Positions 1 through 10,880 of a stretch of 64,000 nucleotides of DNA are shown in pieces; position 1 is the first letter of the stretch, and each line of letters starts with the position of its first letter. Source of the stretch: Antitrichia curtipendula (Eukaryota; Streptophyta; Bryopsida; Hypnales; Leucodontaceae); contig OX579634.1 of NCBI GenBank assembly GCA_951230915.1, forward strand, positions 43,537,570 to 43,601,569. Reading direction: 5' to 3'. Position numbers and translations under genes: made by a program. Under the pieces are notes generated by a model that worked only from the letters and a program-made list of their open reading frames with translations, was not told the DNA's origin and ran no database searches.

Positions 1-808
1 ATTAAGTAGGGTTGATCGTACTGAGAGGTGTTGCCAATCAAGTTGCAGCCTTTATTTTCAGTTGTTCAAATGCTATGTCATCGACGCAATGCATAACTGC
101 AGCAACCACAAAGTACAGATACTCAGTACCTCAGTCTGCATACTCTCGCCTTAAACTGGAAATGATTGTAAGTGAAAATAAGCATCATTCTGAGACCAAT
201 ATTGCATTCGGACCTAAAGATTTCCCCTTACGGAATTCATGAATGATTTCCTCACCCGCAGTGAATCATTAATACGTAGAGGTGATACGAATTAGCTCGT
301 TAGTAAATTTTTTGACATGTCAAGTGGAAAGAAAGAATAGCAAGTGAGACCACGGAACTCGATGTCAGTTTTGCTGAGACCATGCAAATATATGCAATGT
401 ACCTTACATTCTGCTCTGAAGCCTGAAACAGGGGTTTTGCATCAATCCTATTCGCTTGAATTCAGAGGCTAGGAGCAAGACTGTCATGCAATCGAACCAG
501 CAACTCAACTACTCATCAAATCCTGAATGTGCTTTCAGAAACAATGACACGAATGATATAAATTGAGCCAGAAACACTTCAGAAGCTTTCATATATTGCA
601 GTAGCGTATTAGCGTATTATGTATTATCATACATGGTCGCATGATGAAACAGCAAGCTTTACAATTTGAACATGAACACGATAATAATCTCAACAAAATG
701 TAGCGCGACATGGTGCATGCGTCTAGATCCTAGATGATCAGCTTGATACAGCATCTGTACAGCAAAAGTGCAAGTCTTGCAATTAGTATTCTTGATCTGC
801 TGACATGA
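1..808. other. 3' flank of Hsp70 copy 1, outer end of left duplication arm
   Basis: No gene is supported here. From about base 45 onward the sequence matches the reverse complement of 54892-55543, the 3' flank of Hsp70 copy 2. The match fades before base 45, so the outer breakpoint of the inverted duplication seems to lie inside the window. The short ORF at 12-242 reads through this conserved noncoding flank and is not convincing. Confidence 0.6.
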
Positions 809-2626
809 TCAATACACAGCATGCCTCTCGAACTTGACGGGAAGCATCTCTTTCTTCTGACTGTCGAAGTTGAGCCCAATGGCGCTCACTTGAATCTCGC
901 TGCGGCCAAAAAACATGGACACTTCCACTTGAGGCTCAAATCCGAGCTCTAACTGACTGCGAATGTCTATTGAAAATGCACCTTCTAACTTCACGCCTGG
1001 GTTTGTAACATACGTGACACTCTGGCAATCAGAGCAATACAAGCCTACCTTAATTTTGGTCTGAGATTCCCAGGTCGGCCGAAACACTTTTTTCACACAG
1101 TCGTTAATGGGGACCTCATCTCCTTTCCGAACAAACACTTCAAAGCCATCCTTGCAATACACTCGTCCGAAACTTCCTTCGATCCGTGAACTCACGGGAT
1201 GAACACCAGGAATGAAAGGTATTGATACTCCTATGCCGTACGTTTTCTTCGAAATTCTTGAAACAACAGTGTCTGAGCGGATTCCCATGGTCACCGCTCC
1301 ACAACAAACAGCACTGCCTGGAAATGGTGGACTCGCTATGCTCGACACTCTCACACCAAAGGTCTCACGGATACGCTTCATCAAGTATGGCGATGCCGAG
1401 AATCCACCAACGACCAATATGGTCGCCAAGTCGGACTCCAGCCTCTGATATATCAGAAGCAGGATCTTGCTCACAATGGGATCGAAGATAGACCTCATGT
1501 CGGCATTCGTCAGCACAATCTCGTCGTAGAAGTTCGATGAGTTGCCGCTTAGATCCTCTTCCCACATGGATGCGAGCGCAGGAGGTAAATCCACATGCAC
1601 ATCCTTCGCGTCCCCAGCGTAGTCGGACTTGACCTTCTCCCAATCCTGACAGAAACCCAGCACGGTGGCAGGGTACTCTCGCTCGAATCTCTCGAAGCAA
1701 CTGATCTTTAGCCTCAAGAAGCGGAAAAACTCCTCGTCGATCTGGGAGCCTCCACAGAGGTCTCCCGAACTCTCCTGGACCTCGCGCACAGACACTGAAG
1801 GATGCGATCCCAGCTTCTCGTGAAGGACGAGATCGACAGTCCCGCCCCCGCAGTCCACCACGAGGAACTTGTCGCCTTTCTTCCACTTATGGCCTTCGAG
1901 CTTCTGCTGGCAATACACAGAGGCCGCTTCCGGCTCGATGAACAGCTTCAGTGGGTGCGGGCTGCCTGCGTCACCTTTGCTGTGAGGCCCTTGCACTAGG
2001 CCTGCAATTTCAGAGCAAAATCGCATCTCTTTCTTGGCATGCTCGTCCCAGATGGCGGGAATTGTGAGACACCACTCGACATCGTCCAGGGAGATGTGGG
2101 AGCCGAACTTCTCTCTCACCTCCTGCAGGATGAATTTCGAGATTTGGCGGAGGTAGTCCGTGATGACCCTCCTCCCAGTCAGTCCCAGCGGCAGGGTAGA
2201 TGTAGTCGAGCTTGTGGAGGAGCTCCCTCTGGTGGCCAGATGGAGCTTGAACAGCTTCACGAAATAATGCGAACCCGGTGGCTTCTTCCTTCCACCAGAC
2301 AGCGAAAGCTTGTGCATGCTCTTAGACACTGAAGCATCCGAAGCCGAGTCTGCAGAGTTGGACTTGTACTTGACAAACGATGGCCATCCCCACTCCCGCA
2401 GCTCGAAGAGGTCGGCACCAGAAGAATGGCTGGCATCGGCGTACAACAGACTGGTTTGAGTCTTGCAGTATGGGAGCCCTCCACCCTCCGCTTGCATGGG
2501 CCAGTCGTAGAATGTGTAAATGTTGTCCGGATCTGCTCGGAGAGCATATGCAAATCCTGAGAACGTGGTGCCAAAGTCGAGACCCACCACCACTTTGGAC
2601 TCCTGCACTATCCCCACCCCCTCCAT
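809..2626 (-). CDS. Hsp70-like protein, HSPA12 type (copy 1, intact)
   Basis: Single-exon frame of 605 residues. ATPase-domain hallmarks of the Hsp70/actin fold are visible: phosphate-1 motif DFGTTFSG (residues 17-24), phosphate-2 motif VVDCGGGTVDL (about 256-266) and adenosine motif VVGGFSASPYL (about 405-415). The length and the insertion-rich N-lobe fit the HSPA12 subfamily rather than canonical DnaK/Hsc70, and there is no EEVD tail; the protein ends HAVY. The start is the ATG giving MEGVGIVQES, which aligns with the ATG of the third copy; the frame stays open upstream only through a GTG. The role is inferred: a probable ATP-binding, chaperone-like cytosolic protein of unknown client. It is divergent to the DUF641 gene at 4030. 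Copy 2 is at 52746-54891 (broken) and copy 3 at 56591-58447. Confidence 0.9.
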   Translation of the reverse strand: MEGVGIVQESKVVVGLDFGTTFSGFAYALRADPDNIYTFYDWPMQAEGGGLPYCKTQTSLLYADASHSSGADLFELREWGWPSFVKYKSNSADSASDASVSKSMHKLSLSGGRKKPPGSHYFVKLFKLHLATRGSSSTSSTTSTLPLGLTGRRVITDYLRQISKFILQEVREKFGSHISLDDVEWCLTIPAIWDEHAKKEMRFCSEIAGLVQGPHSKGDAGSPHPLKLFIEPEAASVYCQQKLEGHKWKKGDKFLVVDCGGGTVDLVLHEKLGSHPSVSVREVQESSGDLCGGSQIDEEFFRFLRLKISCFERFEREYPATVLGFCQDWEKVKSDYAGDAKDVHVDLPPALASMWEEDLSGNSSNFYDEIVLTNADMRSIFDPIVSKILLLIYQRLESDLATILVVGGFSASPYLMKRIRETFGVRVSSIASPPFPGSAVCCGAVTMGIRSDTVVSRISKKTYGIGVSIPFIPGVHPVSSRIEGSFGRVYCKDGFEVFVRKGDEVPINDCVKKVFRPTWESQTKIKVGLYCSDCQSVTYVTNPGVKLEGAFSIDIRSQLELGFEPQVEVSMFFGRSEIQVSAIGLNFDSQKKEMLPVKFERHAVY

Positions 2627-4029
2627 TGCACTGATCGACGATGAATCCAATTCAGTTCTGTTGGCTGCAAGAATTTCTGAAACCACGAACTCTTTCGCTG
2701 AAAGATGAACAGAGTGCTATGTATTTCGCAGCATGGAGGATAAAAACGGATATCTAATCGATCGGCTAGCGAGCTAGATGGAACTGGACGGCGATGATTT
2801 GGGAACAAGATTCAAGTTAATACAGTATGTTCCATCTGTTGTGAGATAGAAATGAATTCAAACTAGTCGAGATGAGCTTGCATCAGTTTACTTCTGTTCT
2901 AATGAGCAATTCCAATTATCACCGCAAAGGGCTTCCTATAACGTGCTCTCCATTTAGCTTCCTGGAATCACTATCCAATTAGGCTAAGTAAAGGTAAATG
3001 CTGGAATGCTGAAGTTGAGACGTTGCATTAACTTATAGCCGAAGCATTGAATCGCCGTTCAGAGGGACCTCGGAATGACGGTTGCAACTGCCCTTTCAAG
3101 CTAGTACCATTTACTCAAGTGAGCGGCGCATTCGCATGCAGAGCAGGCTGCAAGTCTACAACGTCCTGAGAGAACTGACGGCGGGCTCAAATTGGAGTCA
3201 TTAATTCATCAAGCGTTATAGGGAAGAGCTATGTCACTACCTTGGGGAAATGAATTGATGCTATGACAATACAACCTACGGAACTAGGATATGGAATAGC
3301 TCTGTACGCTCGAAGTAAAAGCTTTGTCACTTATTTTTTGCTTTGAAAACATGTAATGAAGCTGGACATGCATTAAGTTAGATAAAAAAGTACACACGAT
3401 GAACAAATTTTTTATGGACTGTTGCAACGTTTAGGCCGCTGGCTGGCTGGCTGCATCGTACCTATTTAGTGTCGATTAGAACATAGACGGACACGTCGAT
3501 GAACGAATTAAGCTAGCTTGCACACAATTAATTGTCGCCGCCCAATCTAAGCGGGCGGTTGCATGCATGCGTCAAGCACTCTCATGACCCTACCGTAGCA
3601 CGAATCCTTGCCTCAAGCATAGACTGTAACAAGGACATGCAGTCATTTGGGACTCTTTAGGGTTACTTAGATTTAACGCAAAATGGCATTGATTTCGAAG
3701 GTGCTGTAGAGGCGGCCACGGCAGAGGGACGTACAGCACACAATGGACGTAAATTCTAGCGACTCTCTTTGAAGGTCGATTCGATACTCATTTCCAGCTG
3801 CGCGAATCTGATGAGCTTCCGGCAGTCAAATTGAATGTGCGTTAGTCTTCCATTGCATGTCGATCTAAGATTTGTCATTCTAACCTTGAGTCTTGTCATC
3901 TCAGTATGTTTGCGTGCTTTCGCTGCTTCATTGACAGCAGAATGATGTCTTCTTGTTGGTGTTTTTTAGTGAGCAGTGACCTGGCCATCTTATTCTTGTA
4001 GAACTAGTAATCGGCAAAGAGTCGTGCTG
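2627..4029. promoter_or_regulatory. Divergent intergenic region between Hsp70-like and DUF641 genes
   Basis: About 1.4 kb separates the two divergent starts, so both promoters must lie here. The sequence is conserved in the right arm (about 49371-52745), where two elements have been inserted. I saw no convincing heat-shock element or other named operator. The 5' leader of copy 1 (about 2627-2710) is also conserved in copy 2. Confidence 0.55.
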
Positions 4030-5846
4030 ATGGGAATTTGTTGCACGCGAGCTCATATAATCGGCTGGATGATGGCCGGGAGAAATGCTGCAACGCGAAT
4101 ATGTCAGAATGCTACCCGGCGCGGTCGTCCCCTCCTGTCGGACTCTGGTGGCGATCCACCCAGGAGCGTTATACATCCTCACGAGGATGACGACATATGC
4201 ATTGTGGTGAGTGATTCGTCCTGCCCCATGCACACCACAAAGAACCTCACGGAGAAACATGTTGCTTTCCCTTCTCTAAGGTCCATCTCTAGATCATGTA
4301 GCTAGCTGTAATCAAGCGATCTGCTAGCTATTATAATACTGTGACAAGTAAGTGAATGTGTTGTTCATGCCACGATTGTATTCAGTTTTAAGTAAAAAAT
4401 CACGTTCGAGTATGTCTGTGGAAAGAACTATGTCTGCATACACGCTTGCAGTAGAGTAGGAAACGGACTGATCTTAACTCTGGTAATTTACTTAATGCCG
4501 GTTTCCTTCTCCTAATACATGACTATCTTTCATGTAGACATGAATCCAAGTAATTCTGATACTTTATCGTGAGAGAAGTAGGATGCAATAGCCGTTCTAG
4601 CTGCAAGAGATGATTGTGTCTAGCTCTTGAGACATGCTTACAACTATCTACTGTTTTCCTCACCACCTGTCAACCGCAGGAAGTGACTGAGGAACCACTT
4701 TCTCCAGGACGAATCTCGATGATTATCTCCAAGCTCATTTCAAAGTTGACAAGTAATTCCAGTAAAGAAACCGAGCTGAAGCTCGGAAGTGTACTGAAAG
4801 AGAAGACGGACGAAATCGAAGAGCTAAGGAGCAGACGACATGCTCAGGACGATCACATCCGGAATTTGACGAACGATCTGCATCAGGCCAGTCGCAGCAA
4901 TCAAGAAATCCAATCAGCAAGTGATAAGAAGGTGCAACAGCTCAATTTGATCATTGAGAAGAAGGACAAAGATTTGGAGACTGCGAAGTTACACGCAAGC
5001 CAGTTGAAGACCAAATGCCTGAAGCTGGAGGCGCAACTCGCTCTCATTGAGCAGAAAGCTGCGCAAGAGTCTCAGACGAGTGGCTCGTATTCTGACGACC
5101 ATGCGAATCCAGGCATGCTGGAGGGTGCTTGCAAAGCTTTGGACAAGGCAACCGATGCCCTAGCTAGGTTTCTGCACAACAACTCTGTGACGAATGCCCT
5201 CTCACTCAAATCACCAGAGTTGGAGAAGTTTGTTCGCCGAATCAGCCCTGCACACCCGACGGACTTTTCAAGAGCAACCCAGGTGAAGCATGTCTGGGCT
5301 CACTGGGTATGCGTCCAAATGTTCCAGGGTTTCGAGAATGTCTACTTTGACGTAGACGGAGGGCAACTTACCTCACCCTTGGACTTTGAGAACCACGCAT
5401 TGGAATGCTTTCGACGGTTTCAGCAGAAGCAAAGTGCGTTCTCTTCGACTCTTTTTCAAGCATTTTGTTCGCAGAAGTACAAATGCGTGTTTCCTCCTGC
5501 GCTTCTACACCAAGCTTCATTCCCACCCGGTATCACCTGCAATGAAAATGGGTGGTTCCCCGGTGACGAAGAATTATATGCGCTATTCATGGAAGTCGCA
5601 AGAGCGGTATGGTTGCTTCACGAGCTGGCATTCTCCTTTGACCCTCCAGCCAGCATTCTGAGGATGGCGCGAGGGACACCGTACGACAAGCAGTTCCATG
5701 AATCAGTGATCCATGTCGAGGATGGCCATGGACTGTCGTCGCAAATGGTGTCGCTCATGATCAGGCCGACGTTTCGTGTGAGGAAGAGCATCATCCGAAG
5801 CCGTGTGGTTTTGTGCAAGAACCCCAACAGCCCAACACAGGCCTAA
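4030..5846 (+). CDS. Coiled-coil DUF641 protein, GIL1/IRKI-like (copy 1)
   Basis: Proposed as two exons, 4030-4206 and 4680-5846, giving about 447 residues. The donor GTGAGT at 4207 and acceptor CCGCAG at 4679 are both conserved in the right-arm copy and keep phase 0. A start at 4069 (434 residues) is equally possible, because only that ATG is shared by both copies. A long charged coiled coil spans about residues 88-200 (KETELKLGSV to LALIEQKAA). The C-terminal half carries the pattern of plant DUF641 proteins: MFQGF, FMEVARAVWLLHELAFSFDP, an RGTPYDKQFHESV-like segment and a final MIRPTFRV..SIIRSRVVLCK. Known relatives (GIL1, IRK-interacting protein) act in gravitropism and receptor-kinase signalling; function here is inferred only. 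It is head to head with the Hsp70-like gene. Confidence 0.8.
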
Positions 5847-5963
5847 AAGCCGCAATTAGCTAGCTAATCGAGCTTATTGTACAGATGGACTGTACACTAC
5901 TTATGATAGCGCGCTGTTAAGTTAAGTTTTGCTTTTTGAATCTTTTTTTCGAATATTATTGCA

Positions 5964-7541
5964 CATGGACAAGCATTGCTGAAACATGAACACTGCGCAG
6001 TGGGTGTTTGCGTTGTAGCATTCAGTGAGTCTTGTTTCAGATCCACTTTCTTCCACGCCGTCCCGGTGATTGTTGTTTTCACAAGTCTTGTATTGTTACT
6101 GCCTCCATACGTTTTACTCTGTGGCAATATTCAACAGTGATGCCGGTGACTCGGGTGTATTTGGGAGTCATATACCGAGGATTCTAGTACAAGCTTCGGA
6201 TGATTTTGCTTCGGAGGATCTTGCTTGTACCAAAATCACCATGCAGTTAACTGGTGATTACTTAACTTCAAAACTGCATGGTAATTGGGAAACAATTGTG
6301 GCAGAATTCCTTCCAAAGTTGGAATCGGTAAATAATTTTCAAGTTTAACGTCAATTTTGTTAAAATGGCATATGAAATCCGCCACTTTGTCTGAACATCT
6401 AGGACAAGTATAGATGTAAAACCGCCAAAGTTCTGGAATGCCATCATTTTAAATTTTTAATGAAATTCACGAGGTTTTTAAAAGTTGAAATTGCCTTCAC
6501 TGACTTTCATGATGTTGATACTTCTGTGTGAGTAGGGAGAAACAACGTCTTTGTTCAGTTTGTTGTCAAACTCAAAGCAACCTAAAAGTTCAAGTGCAAT
6601 TTTAAAATTAATTTTTGAAAGGTCAGAAACCTACCTCTCCAATGTTTCATAGATCTCACGCTGTGATTTTGTTGGTCAACAATTCTTTTTGTCCAAATAT
6701 TGCACACTTCCATGTAGAATTAAATTTATTTTTTTATTTTTTATTTTTTCAAAGTTTGGCTAATTTTTGAATGTATATGAAAGTCTATTTTCAATTAGGA
6801 CTTTAAAAATCAAAACCTACAAAAGAATTTATTTTTTTATATTTACAATCTATTTTTTGGTCTTCTAGTCATTGACAAGTGAACTAGGAAAGAATATTCT
6901 ACATCTTCCCTATTACTTTTAGAAACAATGAATCGGGTTGAATAATATTGTGACAAAAATAAAATTTCATTTAACTTAAAAATTTATTTGCTAGTTATTT
7001 TTTAGAAACAATCAATCTAGTTGAATAATGTTGAGACAAATATTTCCGTGCAAATATGCCATTTTTTGTCTACTATCAAATTCATTAGTCACATTTTTTT
7101 TTGTTCAATATGGTCTTCTCTTGAAGAGTTGAAGTTGAATTTGAAGTATGATTGCGGTTAAGGTTAAGTGGTTAACAATGAAAGTCAAGAATTATTGCAT
7201 GTTGACTAAGACTATTCTAAAGCTTAAAGCATTTGTTAACTATAAGATTCAAATCTACAAGTCTTTGAAGCAACTAAAATTTAAAGATTTTGAAAACAAA
7301 CAAGAATCAACTTGTAGATTCAAAATCCAATTCAATATCAAGAAGGTCAATATCTACTACAAGAAAGGTACCTTGGACCTTGGTACCCCAAAGACCTTTG
7401 TCATAAATTACATAAATTTTAAGTACATTAAAATAAATTACCCAAGCCCTTCTAGCATAGTCAAAGTCTAACTTGTTAAATTCTTTCACAAAATATCAAG
7501 CACTAAGAAAATTCAACTCAATGACTAAGTCACAATATAGT
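5964..7541. other. AT-rich intergenic DNA, no gene supported
   Basis: This is the start of the spacer between the duplication arms. It is AT-rich with many stops in all frames. The open frames at 6070-6348 and 7148-7471 lack any recognisable domain and have the base composition of their surroundings. Confidence 0.6.
6351..6467. repeat. Possible diverged relative of the GGGCAATTT MITE family
   Basis: The left end CAATTTTGTTAAAATGGC matches the terminus of the MITEs at 51611 and 52796. The right end reads as a degraded inverted version (ATTTTTAATGAAATT), and short motifs such as CATCTAGGACAAGTATAGA resemble the MITE interiors. No clear TSD was seen. Confidence 0.35.
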
Positions 7542-8793
7542 GGTCCAATAATCTTATAAATTGTCTATTGTGCCATTCAAAGAATTTTGCATAGTATAAA
7601 ATGAAATTGGTATTTTTTGTCTTGCATAAGTAACATTTGGTTCTTATGCAATTCCAATCAAGCATACCAATTTTTAGTTTCAAAAAAACAAAATTCCATT
7701 TTAGGTAAATTATTTGATTTGTTTTAATTAACATTTATGGTTTTATATGAGAATTGATTGAAAAACATTGGGTGATGATTTTTTTTAATTTGATTGCATA
7801 GATAATTAAGAAACATCCATACTTACATCATTCCTTCAACAAGCATCTCCATTAAAGTTTTAGAATTGCTTCTATTGAGATTTGCATATTGAAGTGACAA
7901 TGCCCCAATTTCGTAAAATAGAATTCACTTTACCTCACACTATGGAAGGCAATCCATTTCTGAGCAGCCCCCAATTGACACAATGCAGGGTTTTTTAAAT
8001 TTGTTCAGAAAGTAATGAGCACATTAAATTATGTCATAGTTTCCAATGCAATTTTAGCACATTATGATTGGTTGCAAGACTCTCAATATTACAACTAGCC
8101 CTTGTTGGATTTGGCAACCATCCCTTAGTATGAAATAGGAATGTCTATATCACCAGTACGGGTCAAACATAGTCTTCAGCTATAAAATTCATAGAATTCA
8201 TGTTCTAGAAATTATTATTTTCTTAAATTATAGAAACCTTGTGAATTCTATTTCTACACATGAGAAGATTTTCCCATCAAAGAATCCTGCCTATAGATAT
8301 GTATATTTGCTTAAATAGTCAAAAATGGGTTGCCTCCCTTATAACTAATTTTTTACATTTGAGAATGATGGTACAATTACTTTGCCAAAATCTAGTTATA
8401 TACAAGATATATCTATTTACAAAATTTAGGTATTGTCACTCTAACACTAAAATTTCTACAGAGGGAATTTTAAAACTTTTATGGAGATGCTTGTGGAAGG
8501 AATGATGTAATTGTGGATGTTTCCTAATTATCTATACAATCAAATTTAAGAAAATCATCACCAATGTTTTCCAATCAATTCTCATATAAAACCATGAATG
8601 CTAATTAAAACAAATCAAACAATTCACTTAAAATGGAATTTTATTTTTTTGAAACTAAAAATTGGTATGCTTGATTGGAATTGCATAAGAACCAAATGTT
8701 ACTTGTGCAAGACAAAAAACACCAATTGCATTCTATATTATAATGCAAAATTCTTTTAATGGCACAATAGACAATTTATAAGATTATTGGACC
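7542..8793. mobile_element. Long-inverted-repeat (foldback-like) element FB1
   Basis: Roughly 400 bp at 7542-7935 is repeated in reverse complement at about 8385-8793. The ends are GGTCCAATAATC and GATTATTGGACC. Shared interior landmarks include the AACAAGCATCTCCATTA-type segment and a TTGGTATGCTTGATTGGAAT segment. The central 450 bp has no coding capacity I recognise. Two related elements lie at 42353-44080. The TSD is unclear. Confidence 0.75.
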
Positions 8794-9407
8794 TAACTGT
8801 ACAACAACGCTTTTGGCACCAAAGCTCTATCTCAAGTAATAGATCCAATTCTAGATCATTCCAAACAATCTTTCATTGATTTAAATTGCATAGAAAAGTA
8901 TACAAATTTATAGCCTTTTAAATATTGCCATTGGTGTTCACTACACTATACTGTGCTTTGCACTAATAGGTATCCTTAATAAGTAGTCAATCGCCAAAAT
9001 TCTACTCAAAATTGAAATAAAGAACAATAATAATTTCATTTTTTCTTTGTGTGTTCACTATTCAAACATTGTAGACCCAACCATAAATTCACTACTATCA
9101 AGTCTCCTAAGAGATTTCAGGAACTATTGATCAAATAAAATTATTATTTTTTATATAATATATAATAATGTTGCTCCAATATCTATCTTTATATCATTAT
9201 AAATTTCTAACATATTTAATTTAATAATCTTTTTTTCTAACTCTTCTTGCAATTCTTTATATATAATTTGTCAATAAGTATCTTTGGAGCTTGCAATTTT
9301 CCGAAAAGTATTTTCCAAAAAATTTAATAATGGTTTTTCATTTTCATTTTTGAACACTATCCTAAAGATTCAAAATGCAATTGTTTTTTCAAAATTCAAT
9401 TTTTGTG

Positions 9408-9494
<87 letters not shown>

Positions 9495-10194
9495 TAATTT
9501 TTAAATTTAATTTTAAAAATTCTGTAGAGACCTAGTCGGCAACTCGGCATTGACAATGTCTACTTAGAGACTAGACTGCAACTTTTTGATAAAGAAGATT
9601 TAATTTAATGTAATGTAATTTTTGAAAAAGTTACAATTGCATCCAAGATCTTGTGGTAATAGTGTCAATTCCAACAACGTCTCTAGGGATCTCCAAGTAT
9701 AAGTGCAACTTTCCAAAAAAAATTTAAATTTTTAAATTTTTAAAAATTGCACATGTACCCAAGGGGAACAGAATTTCAAGAATGATGTCCATTAAAAGAT
9801 TTGTGGGGCCAAAATGAGATCACAAGTTTCTAGGAGTTCCCGAATTGTGTAAATAATGAAAATTTTGCCAAATCATCCATCTAACATGACCACAACTATG
9901 CCAATTAGATAATATTATTTTAAATTTACTTTAATTAATTAGTTAATTAGTTAGCTAATTAATTAGTTAATTATTTTGACTAGTTCACAACATGGGGAAT
10001 AGGTTTGAAATGGCCCTCCCATGCCCTCAAAACCCTTCTAAAGGGAGTTGACAAGGTCTCTACAAACCCCCAAGTATAGTTGCATTTTTAAAGAATTTTT
10101 GTAGTTTTTTTGAAAGTTGCAACTCTATCCAAGTCCCCCTCAGAATACCGTCAGCAACAACATAGAGAATGGTATGGAACAGATTTGGAGAACG
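8794..10194. other. AT-rich intergenic DNA, no gene supported
   Basis: No coding signal. It contains a TA microsatellite (listed separately) and short AATTAGTTAATT-type repeats near 9940-9975. The open frame across 9284-9535 is made by the microsatellite. Confidence 0.6.
9412..9495. repeat. (TA)n microsatellite followed by poly-T
   Basis: About 65 bp of uninterrupted alternating AT/TA runs directly into about 19 T residues. Confidence 0.95.
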
Positions 10195-10880
10195 CCTAGT
10201 CATATTTGTAGTCATGTTTTTTGCGTCAATCATATTCTGTAGTCATATCTTTTTGGTAGTGACAATTTTTTTGTTTTTGAGTAGCCCAAGGAAAAGTAGT
10301 CGGAGAACATGTTTAAAGAACACCTAGTCATATTTTTGCTTGAGTCATATTTTGCAGTCATATTTTGTAGGGAGTCATATTTTGTAGTCACATTTTTTTT
10401 CATAGTCATTTTTTTTCTTTTGGGGTAGCCCACGGAATATTTAGGCAAGGAACATGTTTGAAGAGCATCCAGTCATATTTTTGCGTGAGTCATATTTTTG
10501 CATGAGTCATATTTTGTAGTCATATTTTTTAATAGTCATTTTTTCTTCTTTTGAGGCAACTCATAGAAAATTTGGACAATGAACATGTTTAGAGAGCACG
10601 TAGTCATATTTTTGCTTTAGTCATATTTGGGAGGGGGAGTCATATTTTTTAGTCACATTTTTTTCATAAATTTATGTAGAAAACGCAGGAATTTTGACAG
10701 AATTCTGTTGATTTGGTCGTGTTGTCTCGGTCACTGTTTTGTTGATTTTAAAAGAAATCTGTTAATTTTAACATATTTCTGTTGAAATCAACAAAATAGT
10801 GACCAAGACAATACGACCAAATCAACAGAATTCTGTCAAAATTCCTACGTTTTCTACTAGTGTAATCATTTTTTCACTTT
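10195..10880. repeat. Tandem repeat of about 130-145 bp with AGTCATATTT motifs
   Basis: About four degenerate units each begin with an AGTCATATTTTTGC-type block, continue through a T-rich CATAGTCATTTTTTT block and GTAGCCCA.GGAA, and end in GAACATGTTTGAAGAGCA. The last unit is interrupted by the 193 bp element at 10670-10862. The same heptamer core, in both orientations, dominates 14820-15540, so both may be subterminal arrays of one decayed CACTA-like element. Confidence 0.7.
10670..10862. mobile_element. 193 bp MITE with CACTA-like right terminus, TSD TAA
   Basis: Near-perfect hairpin: TAGAAAACGCAGGAATTTTG on the left is matched by an inverted CAAAATTCCTACGTTTTCTA on the right, and the arms continue for about 80 bp each. 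The right end read outward is CACTAGTAGAAAACG, a CACTA-type terminus; the left end is degraded. TAA flanks both sides (10667-10669 and 10863-10865), and the element interrupts a tandem-repeat unit. Confidence 0.75.

Larger units (their letters stand above)
45..5963 (+). repeat. Left arm of a large inverted segmental duplication (intact arm)
   Basis: This block carries an Hsp70-like gene (minus) and a DUF641 gene (plus), head to head. The same genes, intergenic region and flanks recur in reverse order on the opposite strand from 55543 down to 28215. Homology was followed by eye through the Hsp70 3' flank, both coding regions, the divergent intergenic region and about 115 bp past the DUF641 stop (GTTAAGTTAAGTTTTG here, ATTAAGTTAAGTTTTG in the other arm). 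I found no transposon inserted in this arm, and both genes are open. Confidence 0.9.

Noticed and set aside
2257..2574. Antisense-side and shifted ORFs over the Hsp70 N-lobe
   Set aside because: Shadows of the Hsp70 reading frame in GC-rich DNA, without domains.
2627..4029. Heat-shock elements in the Hsp70-like promoters
   Set aside because: No convincing alternating GAA/TTC array was seen by eye; a motif scan would be needed.
8942..8960. CACTACACTA as the missing left end of the element ending at 15559
   Set aside because: Only the first bases agree with CACTACAACAAAA and no TATGACT motifs follow.
9284..9535. ORF with a (YI)n tract
   Set aside because: Produced entirely by the TA microsatellite.
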